Shown here: one piece after another, positions 54,862 to 62,883 of the stretch
Layout: each line of letters begins with the position of its first letter
Numbering within the stretch: the stretch's first letter is position 1
Source: Burkholderiaceae bacterium
GTDB lineage: Bacteria > Pseudomonadota > Gammaproteobacteria > Burkholderiales > Burkholderiaceae_C
NCBI GenBank assembly: GCA_024235955.1
Contig: JACKLJ010000001.1
Location: 791,501 to 855,500 of the forward strand
Length of the DNA: 64,000 bases
Direction of reading: 5' to 3'
Notes under the pieces: generated by a model
Told to the model about the DNA's origin: nothing
Databases searched by the model: none
What the model saw: only the letters and a program-made list of their open reading frames with translations
Program-made: the position numbers and the translations under genes

Positions 54862-55365
54862 ATGACCATCGACCGCCCGACTGCATCGCCTACACCCCCG
54901 CGCCGGCGCCGTGCTGCCCCGCGCGCGCTGGGCGACACCTTCACCCACCGCCTGCACACGCTGGCCAAGCTGACCGACAAGGTCACCCAGGCCGCCTACC
55001 TGGCGGAGACGGGTTTGCCGCTGGGCGAGGGGCGCTGCCTGGCGGCGGTGGGGGCCTTCGCGCCGCTGTCGGTCAAGGACCTGGCGCGCATGGCCAATGT
55101 GGACAAGGGCCAGGCCAGCCGCGCCGCGCAGGTGCTGGTGGACAAGGGGCTGGTGGTCAAGACGCCGTGCACGCAGGACGCCCGTGGCGTGGAGTTGCGT
55201 TTCACTTCCGAAGGCGCGGCGCTGTACGCCCGGCTGATGGAGGTGGTCGAGCGGCGCAACCAGGAAATCGTGGGCTGCCTTTCGGCGGCCGAGCAGGCGC
55301 AGTTCGATGCGCTGCTCAGCCGCCTGGTGACGCATGCGCGCGGACTGGCGCAGGAGCGGGGCTAG
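54862..55365 (+). CDS. MarR-family transcriptional regulator
   Basis: This 167-aa regulator has the MarR winged helix (LSVKDLARMANVDKGQASRA; QVLVDKGLVVKTPCTQDARG) between helical dimerisation ends. The N-terminus is Arg/Pro-rich. It is divergent from the FAD monooxygenase gene, so it probably represses that pathway until an aromatic acid binds. Confidence 0.92.
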   Translation: MTIDRPTASPTPPRRRRAAPRALGDTFTHRLHTLAKLTDKVTQAAYLAETGLPLGEGRCLAAVGAFAPLSVKDLARMANVDKGQASRAAQVLVDKGLVVKTPCTQDARGVELRFTSEGAALYARLMEVVERRNQEIVGCLSAAEQAQFDALLSRLVTHARGLAQERG

Positions 55366-55526
55366 AGAAGGTGTGAACGAACCCCACATGCCCGCCCTGG
55401 CCGCCAACACGCACCCGCTCGGCGTTGCCAATGCTCGCCGTGGCACGAGCCAAGTCTGCGCCTGGCGCCTTGATCGGCTGTGTTTTGGCGACCCTTTCGG
55501 GCACGCGGAATTCATTCACACCTTCT
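55366..55526. repeat. 161-bp element with terminal inverted repeats (MITE-like)
   Basis: Ends AGAAGGTGTGAACGAA (55366-55381) and TTCATTCACACCTTCT (55511-55526) are inverted copies with one mismatch in 16. The interior holds no gene. The left end starts directly after the MarR stop. No clear target duplication is visible. Confidence 0.55.
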
Positions 55527-55978
55527 GAATGCCGCCCGGCCGCCCAATGCGGTGCCCGGCGGGCGCCGGCGGCCGTTGAAGCTCCTTGCATCGGAGCGTG
55601 CACGAATCGCCATTCGATGCGATAATCACAGGTTGCGCAAATTTGCGAGCCGGCGTGTCCCAACGCCGGCGTGCGCTCACGGTGCCGGGCCAACCCGGCA
55701 GCGGCGCAAAAACCAGCTGCATCTTCCCTCTTGCATGTGGCCTCGGCCCTGAAGTCATTCAGGCGCACGACGGCCGTTTCTTCCGGTGCCAGGCCTTCGG
55801 GTCAACGTGCCGAGTTTCCGGATGCGCTGCCCAGCTTTCCTGGCCGGGCAGCCTCCGCGCTGTCAGATGGTGGGTGTCGATCGATGAACCCCGGGCGTGA
55901 GCCGGCCGAAGCCGCAACGCCCTGACAGCGCGCTTGTCGGCATGCGTTGCCGCGCCGCGCGGAAAGTGAAGCAAGACC
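55527..55978 (+). promoter_or_regulatory. Long structured leader candidate of the DEAD-box helicase gene
   Basis: A GATAAT -10-like box at 55621-55626 may start a roughly 350-base 5' leader. Structure seen: stem 55649-55656/55663-55670 (GCCGGCGT/ACGCCGGC) and a 10-bp closing stem GCGCTGTCAG (55856-55865) with CTGACAGCGC (55922-55931). No gene-like frame crosses it. The helicase ribosome site is weak. Confidence 0.4.
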
Positions 55979-57817
55979 ATGGCCTCTTTCGAGGAAAACA
56001 ACGCCTGCGCCCAAGAACAGCAAGCGCAGACAGCTATTGAATCCGAAGCAACCCAGAACGGCTTCGAAGCCCTGGGCCTGGCGCCCGAGCTGCTCGCAGC
56101 CGTGGCCGACCTCGGCTACACCCAGCCCACCGCCGTGCAGCAGCGCGCCATTCCGCTGGCGCTGGCCAGCACCGAAGCGCAGGACGGTGGCAGCTTCAAC
56201 GACCTGATGGTCTCCAGCCAGACCGGCAGCGGCAAGACCGCGGCCTTCCTGCTGCCGGTGCTGCACACCCTGCTGCGCCAGCAGGCCGAGCAGGCCGCGA
56301 GCGAGAAGGCCGCCTGGGAGGCCCGCGTGGCCGAGGCCCTGGCGCGCGGCGAGGAAGCGCCCAAGAAGCCGCGCCGCAAGAGCCCGCTGAACCCGCGCCA
56401 CTTCAAGCCCGCCGTGCCCGGCGCGCTGGTGCTGTGCCCGACGCGCGAGCTGGCCCAGCAGGTGGCGCAGGAAGCCATCGGCCTGGTGCGCCACTGCCGC
56501 GGCCTGCGCGTCGCCAGCGTGGTGGGCGGCATGCCCTACCAGCAGCAGGTGGCCAAGCTGCAGAACGCCAACCTGCTGGTGGCCACGCCCGGCCGCCTGC
56601 TGGATCTGCAGCGCAGCGGCCAGATCGTGCTGGACCAGGTTCAGTTTCTGGTGATGGACGAGGCCGATCGCATGCTCGATCTGGGCTTCGCCGACGACCT
56701 GGCGGCCATTCACCAGCTCACCGCCCAGCGCCAGCAGACCATGATGTTCTCGGCCACCTTCGCGCCGCGCATCCAGCAGCTGGCCATGCGCGTGATGCAC
56801 GAGGGCGGTGCGCGCGTGCAGCGCCTGCAACTCGACGCGCCGCACGAGCGCCACGCCAACATCGAGCAGCGCCTGTACTGGGCCGACCACCCGGACCACC
56901 GCCGCGCGCTGCTCGACCACTGGCTGCGCGATCCTGCCATCGACCAGGCCATCGTCTTTGCCTGCACCCAGATCGAGTGCGAGCAGCTGGCCGAAGACCT
57001 GCAGCAGAGCGGTTTCGCCGCCGTGTCGCTGCACGGCGCGCTGAACCAGGGCCTGCGCAACCGCCGCCTGGGCGCGCTGCGCGACGGCCGGGTGCAGATC
57101 CTGGTGGCCACCGACGTGGCCGCCCGCGGCATCGACGTGCCCACCATCACCCACGTGATCAACTACGGCCTGCCGATGAAGGCCGAGGACTACACCCACC
57201 GCGTCGGCCGCACCGGCCGCGCCGGGCGCGACGGCCTGGCCGTGACGCTGGCCGAGATCCGCGACCGCCGGCGCCTGGCCGACATCGAGGCGCACACGCG
57301 CCAGCGCTTCCAGGTGCACACCATCCCCGGGCTGGAGCCCCAGAAGCCGTTCCCGGCCGTCACCGGCCCGAGCCTCGGCCACGGCGGGCGACGCGGGCAG
57401 GGCGCCAGCGTGGCCCGCGGCAGATCCAGCCCTCCTTCGGGCGCCAGCGCCATGAAGGCGCCGGCCACGGCCAGCGTGCCGAGGGCTGGCGTGCCGACGG
57501 TGCGCCCGCGGATCGCGCGCCGGCCGACCGCGCGCCGCATTTCAACAAGAAATCGACCGCCAGCCGGCATGCAGCGGGCGCAGGCAGCTATTCCAAAGAT
57601 AGCGGTCAGCGCCGCGATGAGCGTGCGGGTGGCTACGCACCACGCGCAGCCGCGCAGACCGGTTATGCGCGCGCTGGCGCACAGTCGCCGCGCCCGCACG
57701 CCGGCGGCGGCCAGGGCCGCCCTGTGCGCGCCCGCCCGGCGGGTGGCAAGCCCTACACGCCGCGCTGAGTTGAGGGCGGCCCGACCGGCCTGCGGTCGGG
57801 GCTGGGCGGGGCATTGA
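55979..57817 (+). CDS. DEAD-box RNA helicase (RhlE/DeaD group), C-terminal frame probably slipped
   Basis: This 612-aa product unwinds RNA duplexes. All core motifs are present: Q-motif FEALGLAPELL, SSQTGSGKTAAF, PTRELAQQ, TPGRLLDL, VMDEADRMLDLGF, MMFSATFA, ATDVAARGIDVPTITH, HRVGRTGRAGRDG. After about residue 460 the frame used shows rare codons (ACA, AGA, AAT, ATA) and an unusual tail. Frame +1 of the window from about 57400 gives a Gly/Arg/Ala-rich tail ending GGKPYTPR with stop at 57766-57768, the kind of ending expected here. A one-base deletion between 57361 and 57430 would explain this. A dispersed-element copy lies within the tail. Confidence 0.82.
   Translation: MASFEENNACAQEQQAQTAIESEATQNGFEALGLAPELLAAVADLGYTQPTAVQQRAIPLALASTEAQDGGSFNDLMVSSQTGSGKTAAFLLPVLHTLLRQQAEQAASEKAAWEARVAEALARGEEAPKKPRRKSPLNPRHFKPAVPGALVLCPTRELAQQVAQEAIGLVRHCRGLRVASVVGGMPYQQQVAKLQNANLLVATPGRLLDLQRSGQIVLDQVQFLVMDEADRMLDLGFADDLAAIHQLTAQRQQTMMFSATFAPRIQQLAMRVMHEGGARVQRLQLDAPHERHANIEQRLYWADHPDHRRALLDHWLRDPAIDQAIVFACTQIECEQLAEDLQQSGFAAVSLHGALNQGLRNRRLGALRDGRVQILVATDVAARGIDVPTITHVINYGLPMKAEDYTHRVGRTGRAGRDGLAVTLAEIRDRRRLADIEAHTRQRFQVHTIPGLEPQKPFPAVTGPSLGHGGRRGQGASVARGRSSPPSGASAMKAPATASVPRAGVPTVRPRIARRPTARRISTRNRPPAGMQRAQAAIPKIAVSAAMSVRVATHHAQPRRPVMRALAHSRRARTPAAARAALCAPARRVASPTRRAELRAARPACGRGWAGH
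57560..57604 (+). repeat. Dispersed GCAGGCAGCTAT element, copy inside helicase tail (forward)
   Basis: CCAGCCGGCATGCA, GCGGGCGCAGGCAGCTAT and ATAGC. It keeps both hairpin arms and lies in the coding tail of the helicase, around residues 528-542. Confidence 0.9.
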
Positions 57818-57837
57818 CCTGGCATCAGGAAGTTTGA

Positions 57838-57912
57838 ACCGTTCGCCCTGAGCCCTTCGGCAAGCTCAGGACAGGCCTGTCGAAGGGCTTCGACGGGCTC
57901 AGCCTGAACGGA
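57838..57912. repeat. GTTCGCCCTGAGC nested inverted repeat
   Basis: Outer arms GTTCGCCCTGAGC and GCTCAGCCTGAAC (11 of 13 paired), inner AGCCCTTCG/CGAAGGGCT and palindrome ACAGGCCTGT. It lies after the helicase and before the binding-protein gene. A related block is at 50519-50572. Confidence 0.8.
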
Positions 57913-58021
57913 ATTCAGAACATCACCGTGCCAGATCGATAGGTCGCGGCGCAGCGCGGAACTGCGTGCGCTACGATGCGCTCCAAATCAACCGGTCCAC
58001 CACCGTGAGGAGCCCCAGCCG

Positions 58022-59515
58022 ATGAAACGCCGCGACTTCGCCCTGACCCTGCCGGCCGCCGCCGCGCTGAGCAACCTGCCCCTGGCGCAGGCCCATGCCC
58101 AGGCCGGCAAAACCACGCTCACGCTGGGCATGACGCTGGAGCCGCCGGGGCTGGACCCGACGGCGGGCGCGGCATCGGCCATCGCCGAGATCGTGCAGTA
58201 CAACATCCTGGAGACGCTCACCAAGATCAACGCCGACGGCAGCGTGACGCCGCTGCTGGCCGAGCGCTGGGAGCTTTCGCCCGACCTGCGCACCATCACC
58301 TTCTACCTGCGCAAGGGCGTCACCTTCCAGAACGGCGAGCCGTTCAACGCGCAGTCGGTGAAGTTCAGCTTCGAGCGCGCCGCCGGCGAGAAGAGCACCA
58401 ACAAGGACAAGCGCACCTTCGCCGCCATGGAAAGCGTGCGCGCCTTCGACGACCACACGGTGGTGATCATCAACAAGGAGCCGGACCCGGACTTCCTGTT
58501 CTACATGGGCCAGGCCACGGCGGTGATCGTCGAGCCCAAGAGTGCCGACACCAACAACGCCACGCCGGTGGGCACCGGCCCGTACCAGCTCGACCAATGG
58601 CGCAAGGGCTCGTCGGTGGCGCTCAAGGCCTGGCCGGGCTTCCGCAACGCGGGCGCCATCAGGATCAAGCGCGCCACTTTCCGCTTCATCAGCGACCCGG
58701 CGGCCCAGGTGGCAGCACTTCTGGCGGGCGACGTGGACGCCTTCCCCCGCGTCACCGACCGCAGCGTGCCGCGCTTCAAGGACAACCCGCGTTACCAGGT
58801 CATCGTGGCCGGCTCGCGCGCCAAGACGGTGCTGGCCATCAACAACGCCCACAAGCCGCTGAACGACGTGCGCGTGCGCCGCGCCATCAGCGCCGCCATC
58901 GACCGCAAGGCGGTGATCGAAGGCGCGGCCGGTGGTTACGGCGTGCCGATCGGCAGCCACTACGTGCCGGGCGCCGCCGGTTACGTGGACACCACCGGCG
59001 TCAACCCCTACAACCCCGAAAAAGCCAAGGCATTGCTGAAAGAAGCCGGCGTCACCACGCCGCTGGAGCTCACGCTCACGCTGCCGCCGCCGGCCTACGC
59101 GCGCCAGGGCGGCGAGGTGATCGTGTCGGAACTGGCCAAGGTCGGCATCGTGGCCAAGGTGCAGAACGTGGAATGGGCGCAGTGGCTTTCCGGCACCTAC
59201 AAGGACAAGAACTACGACCTGACCATCGTCAGCCACGTGGAGCCGTTCGACCTGGCCAACTTCACCAAGCCGGACTACTACTGGAACTACCAAAACCCCA
59301 AGTTCGACGCGCTGTTCAGCAAGATCAAGACCACGCCCAACCTGGCCGAGCGCAACGCGCTGCTGGGCGAGGCGCAGCGCATGCTGGCCGACGACGCGGC
59401 GCTGTGCTGGCTTTACCAGCCGCAGTGGATCACCGTGGCCAACAAGCGCGTCAAGGGCCTGTGGACCAGCATGCCGATCTTCGTCAACGACCTGTCGGCC
59501 GTGAGCTGGTTCTGA
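58022..59515 (+). CDS. ABC transporter substrate-binding protein, family 5 (oligopeptide/nickel type)
   Basis: This 497-aa periplasmic receptor starts with a twin-Arg-like signal (MKRRDFALTLPAAAALS). It has the SBP_bac_5 pattern: LGMTLEPPGLDPTAGAASAI, LLAERWELSPDLRTITFYLR, VGTGPYQLDQWRKGSSVALK, and a C-terminal YYWNYQNPKFDALFSKIKT. Family members carry peptides, opines or nickel. No permease or ATPase genes are adjacent; the amidase that follows may process what it delivers. GAGGAG lies 10 bases upstream. Confidence 0.9.
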   Translation: MKRRDFALTLPAAAALSNLPLAQAHAQAGKTTLTLGMTLEPPGLDPTAGAASAIAEIVQYNILETLTKINADGSVTPLLAERWELSPDLRTITFYLRKGVTFQNGEPFNAQSVKFSFERAAGEKSTNKDKRTFAAMESVRAFDDHTVVIINKEPDPDFLFYMGQATAVIVEPKSADTNNATPVGTGPYQLDQWRKGSSVALKAWPGFRNAGAIRIKRATFRFISDPAAQVAALLAGDVDAFPRVTDRSVPRFKDNPRYQVIVAGSRAKTVLAINNAHKPLNDVRVRRAISAAIDRKAVIEGAAGGYGVPIGSHYVPGAAGYVDTTGVNPYNPEKAKALLKEAGVTTPLELTLTLPPPAYARQGGEVIVSELAKVGIVAKVQNVEWAQWLSGTYKDKNYDLTIVSHVEPFDLANFTKPDYYWNYQNPKFDALFSKIKTTPNLAERNALLGEAQRMLADDAALCWLYQPQWITVANKRVKGLWTSMPIFVNDLSAVSWF

Positions 59516-59531
59516 TCCAGTCCTGATTTTT

Positions 59532-59577
59532 GCTATTGTTGGTATAGCTGCTGGCGCCTGCTGCACAAGGGCCAGCG
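59532..59577 (-). repeat. Dispersed element, diverged copy (reverse)
   Basis: GCTATTGTTGGTATAGCTGC, TGGCGCCTGC, then GGGCCAG, with a T-run after it (59579-59585). It lies between the binding-protein and amidase genes and could double as a terminator. Confidence 0.7.
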
Positions 59578-59598
59578 GCTTTTTTCTTGCCTGATGCC

Positions 59599-61017
59599 AT
59601 GATTTCCACCGCCGCTTCCGCCTCGCTCGCCGACCTGAGCGCCCACGACCTGCTGGCCGGCTACCGCCGCCGCGCCTTCTCGCCGGTGGAGGTGGCGCAG
59701 GCGGTGCTGGCGCGCATCGAGCAGTGGGAGCCGCACATCGCCGCCACCTGGCTGCTGCGGCCCGAGCAGGCGCTGGCGCAGGCCCGCGCGTCCGAGGCGC
59801 GCTGGCTGCAGGGCGCGCCGCAGGGCCTGCTGGACGGCGTGCCGGTGACCATCAAGGACAACGTCGCCACCGAGGGCGACCCGACGCCGCTGGGCACGCG
59901 TGCCGTGGCCACCAGCCCCGCCGCGGCCGATGCACCGCCGGCCGCCCGTCTGCGCGAAGCCGGCGCGGTGGTGGTGTGCAAGACCACCATGCCGGACTAC
60001 GGCATGCTGTCCTCCGGTCTGTCCACCTTCCACAAGCTGGCGCGCAACCCCTGGGATCTGCGCAAGACGCCCGGCGGATCCAGCGCCGGTGCCGGCGCCG
60101 CCGCGGCGGCCGGCTACGGGCCGCTGCACCTGGGCACCGACATCGGCGGCTCGATCCGCCTGCCGGCGGGCTGGTGCGGCGTGGTCGGCCTCAAGCCCAG
60201 CCTGGGCCGCGTGCCGATCGATCCGCCCTACATGGGCCGCGCCGCCGGCCCGCTGACGCGCAGCACGGCCGACGCTGCGCTGATGATGCAAGTGCTGAGC
60301 GCCCCCGACACGCGCGACAGCATGAGCCTGCCGGATCAGGCCATCGACTGGGCCGCGGTCTGGACGCAGGACCTGCCGCTGAAAGGTTTCAAGCTTGGCC
60401 TGCTGCTGGACGCCGGCTGCGGCCTGCCGCTGGATCCCGAGCACCGCGCCGCGGTTGAGGACGCGGCGCGCCGCTTCGAGGCGGCCGGCGCCAGCGTCGC
60501 GCCCATGCGGCCGTTCATGACGCAGGAGATGCTGGCCGGGCTGGACCATTTCTGGCGCATGCGCTCTCTGCTCGACCTGCAGGCGCTGCCGGCCGAGCGG
60601 CGCGATGCCGTGCTGCCGGTGATCCGCGCCTGGGCCGAAAGCGCCGAGGGCATGAGCGGCGCCGAGGTGTTCCGCGCCTTCAGCCAGACCCACGCCGTGC
60701 GCCTGGCCGCGGTGAATGCCTGCGCGCCGTTCGACTACGTGCTGTCGCCGGTGTCGCCGGTGCCGGCCTTCGACGCCGAGTTGCCGTCGCCCACCAACGA
60801 CCCGCTGCGCGGCCTCGAGCACATCGGCTTCACCGTGCCCTTCAACATGAGCGAGCAGCCGGCGGTGTCGGTCAACTGCGGCTACACGGCGGGTGGTCTG
60901 CCGATCGGCCTGCAGATCGCCGGCCAGCGCTTCGACGATCTGGGCGTGTTGCGCATGGCGCGGGCGTTCGAGGATATCCGCGCCGCCCAACGGCCTTGGC
61001 CCACACCTTTTGGCTGA
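59599..61017 (+). CDS. Amidase (amidase-signature family)
   Basis: This 472-aa enzyme hydrolyses carboxamides. The catalytic triad is Lys86 (VPVTIKDNVATEG), the cis-Ser at 161/162 (TPGGSSAGAGAA) and nucleophile Ser185 (GTDIGGSIRLPAGW). GVVGLKPSLGRVP follows. ATG at 59599 (MISTAASASL) is preferred over TTG at 59587. No GatB/GatC partners are present, so it is not the tRNA amidotransferase. It is 83 bases after the family 5 receptor gene, probably one unit for amide/peptide use. Confidence 0.92.
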   Translation: MISTAASASLADLSAHDLLAGYRRRAFSPVEVAQAVLARIEQWEPHIAATWLLRPEQALAQARASEARWLQGAPQGLLDGVPVTIKDNVATEGDPTPLGTRAVATSPAAADAPPAARLREAGAVVVCKTTMPDYGMLSSGLSTFHKLARNPWDLRKTPGGSSAGAGAAAAAGYGPLHLGTDIGGSIRLPAGWCGVVGLKPSLGRVPIDPPYMGRAAGPLTRSTADAALMMQVLSAPDTRDSMSLPDQAIDWAAVWTQDLPLKGFKLGLLLDAGCGLPLDPEHRAAVEDAARRFEAAGASVAPMRPFMTQEMLAGLDHFWRMRSLLDLQALPAERRDAVLPVIRAWAESAEGMSGAEVFRAFSQTHAVRLAAVNACAPFDYVLSPVSPVPAFDAELPSPTNDPLRGLEHIGFTVPFNMSEQPAVSVNCGYTAGGLPIGLQIAGQRFDDLGVLRMARAFEDIRAAQRPWPTPFG

Positions 61018-61088
61018 TGGCGGCCTAAAGCTTTCCTGTGCAGAATCGGAAGGAGGTCATCACGCACCAATCCTGAGGAGGGGATGAT

Positions 61089-62801
61089 GTGTTGAGTGTG
61101 ATTCTTCCGTTCTACAAGAAGCTGTCCGAGTTTCGGCGGGTCCTGCCGCTCAACCTTCCATACTTCGCGCGGCCCTGGGTCGAGGTGGTGCTGGTGCTGG
61201 ACGAAAACGAGTCCGAGGCGGAAACCGTGGCATTCCTCCGCCAGTACCCGCAGGTCCAGTGGAAGGTGCTGGTCAACGACCAGCCGCACCCCTGGCAACC
61301 GCCCTGCAAATCCATCAACGTCGGCTTGCGGCACGCCACGCGGGACAGGGTGCTGGTCTGCTCGCCCGAATCGCTGTTCGTCACCGACGTGCCGGCCCTG
61401 GCGGTCAGCGTGATCGACGCGGTGCCGCGCGGTGTGATGCTCGGGCGGGTGGCCTTTGGTACCTTCGCCGATCTGGAGGCCTGGGGGCCCGCTGGCGCCT
61501 TCAAGGCCCATGCCGCCGAGCCCATGACGCCAATGAACGTGTACGGCTCCATTGCGGCCCGCAGGGCGGAGTTCGAGGCCGTGCAAGGGTACGACGAGGG
61601 CTTTCGGGAATGGGGCGGCGACGATGACAACATCCGCGTGCGCCTGGAGATGAACGGCGCGCGGCTGGTGGCCTGCGCCGACGTCAAGCTGCTGCACCTG
61701 TCCGCCGAGCCCCGGCCACCCTACAGCCAGCACGACCCGCTGACCGATCTGCGCAAGTGCTCTCCCAGCTCGCCCCAGGCCAACACCTCCGAAGGGTGGG
61801 GGCGCTCGTTCGATCGCGTGGCCTGGCAATCCGACAGCCTGGCTGCTGGCGCTGACCACGAGAGGTTGCCCCGGCAACCGGCGCCCGCCGCCGCAGCCGT
61901 GGCCATGCCGATCCGATCCAGGCGCCAGTGCCCCGTGTGCGGACGGCTGGAGCATTTCCAGAACCCCATGCCGTTCTGCGTCCGCTGCGACCCCCCGGCC
62001 AGCCATGAGGGGCATGCCTCGCCCCGGGTCGTCTGCGTCATCCAGGCCTACAACGAGGAGCGCCACCTCCGGGACTGCTTCGACCATCTGCGCGAACATG
62101 TGGACGGCTTCGTGGTCCTGGACGACGGCTCGACGGATGCGACCGGCGACATCGCCGCCCGCGAACCCGGGCTGCTGGCGCTGCTGCGGAACCCCCGCAC
62201 CGAGCCCCAAGTCTGGAACGAGAAGCGCAACAAGCAGCAATTGCTGGAAGCGGCCAAGGAGCAGGGCGCCCAATGGGTGCTGATATGCGACGCCGACGAG
62301 CGCTACGAGGCGCTGTTCCTGCAGGGGTTGCGATCCATCGTCACTTCCCTGGAGTACATGGGCTACTCGATGATGAGCGTGGCCGTGAGGGAGCTGTGGA
62401 ACCGGCCGGACCAGTTTCGCGCCGACGGCATCTGGGGCAGAAAGCGCAGAACGTCGCTCATCAGGTTGCCGGACGTGATCAGCTTCAACGATGCCAAGGA
62501 GTTTCACGGCACCTGGGTGCCGGACAGCCTGGCGCCGCAACTCCACGACGCCGCGCGCCATGCCATGCTGCTCTACCACATGTACCACCTGAAGATGGTG
62601 CATCACGACGATCGCGTCCAGCGCCGGGATTTCTACCAGCGGCTGGATCCGGACAACAAGTACCAGAGAGAGGGCTATGCGTATCTGGCGGAGGCTGGTG
62701 ACGACCTGCAGCTCGAACCCATCACGCCGGACCGATCGTACGACCTGGCCTTCATTCCTGAAGACCTGCAGGCACTCGTCGCGGAGAGGCGGTTGGCCTG
62801 A
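61089..62801 (+). CDS. Two-domain GT2 glycosyltransferase joined by a zinc ribbon
   Basis: This 570-aa protein contains two GT-A glycosyltransferase domains. Domain 1 (residues about 1-215) starts LSVILPFYKKLSEFRRVLPL and ends EWGGDDDNIRVRLEMNG, like N-acetylgalactosaminyl-type GT2 enzymes. Residues 281-300 form a zinc ribbon (CPVC, 12 residues, CVRC). Domain 2 (about 308-520) starts VVCVIQAYNEERHLRDCFDH, with VLDDGSTDAT (Asp345-Asp346) and ICDADER as nucleotide-sugar and metal motifs. The start is GTG at 61089 with GAGGAGGGG upstream. Sugar and acceptor are unknown. No neighbouring glycan genes exist. Confidence 0.82.
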   Translation: MLSVILPFYKKLSEFRRVLPLNLPYFARPWVEVVLVLDENESEAETVAFLRQYPQVQWKVLVNDQPHPWQPPCKSINVGLRHATRDRVLVCSPESLFVTDVPALAVSVIDAVPRGVMLGRVAFGTFADLEAWGPAGAFKAHAAEPMTPMNVYGSIAARRAEFEAVQGYDEGFREWGGDDDNIRVRLEMNGARLVACADVKLLHLSAEPRPPYSQHDPLTDLRKCSPSSPQANTSEGWGRSFDRVAWQSDSLAAGADHERLPRQPAPAAAAVAMPIRSRRQCPVCGRLEHFQNPMPFCVRCDPPASHEGHASPRVVCVIQAYNEERHLRDCFDHLREHVDGFVVLDDGSTDATGDIAAREPGLLALLRNPRTEPQVWNEKRNKQQLLEAAKEQGAQWVLICDADERYEALFLQGLRSIVTSLEYMGYSMMSVAVRELWNRPDQFRADGIWGRKRRTSLIRLPDVISFNDAKEFHGTWVPDSLAPQLHDAARHAMLLYHMYHLKMVHHDDRVQRRDFYQRLDPDNKYQREGYAYLAEAGDDLQLEPITPDRSYDLAFIPEDLQALVAERRLA

Positions 62802-62883
62802 TGCGCCGACCGCGGGGCGCTTGGGCGGCGCGCATCGCCTTTGGCCGCAAGCACGATCCAGGGTCACTCCGTAGAATGGACCG

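Noticed and set aside
53070..55376. 768-aa plus-strand open frame
   Set aside because: It runs antisense to the FAD monooxygenase, whose motifs and start signal are clear. Long antisense frames are common at this GC content.
55586..55900. 104-aa plus-strand frame before the helicase
   Set aside because: No ribosome site and no recognisable domain; the area fits better as a leader region.
61084..61095. Tiny upstream frame ATGATGTGTTGA overlapping the glycosyltransferase start
   Set aside because: It could in principle act as a minimal leader peptide, but chance occurrence is very likely and nothing else supports it.
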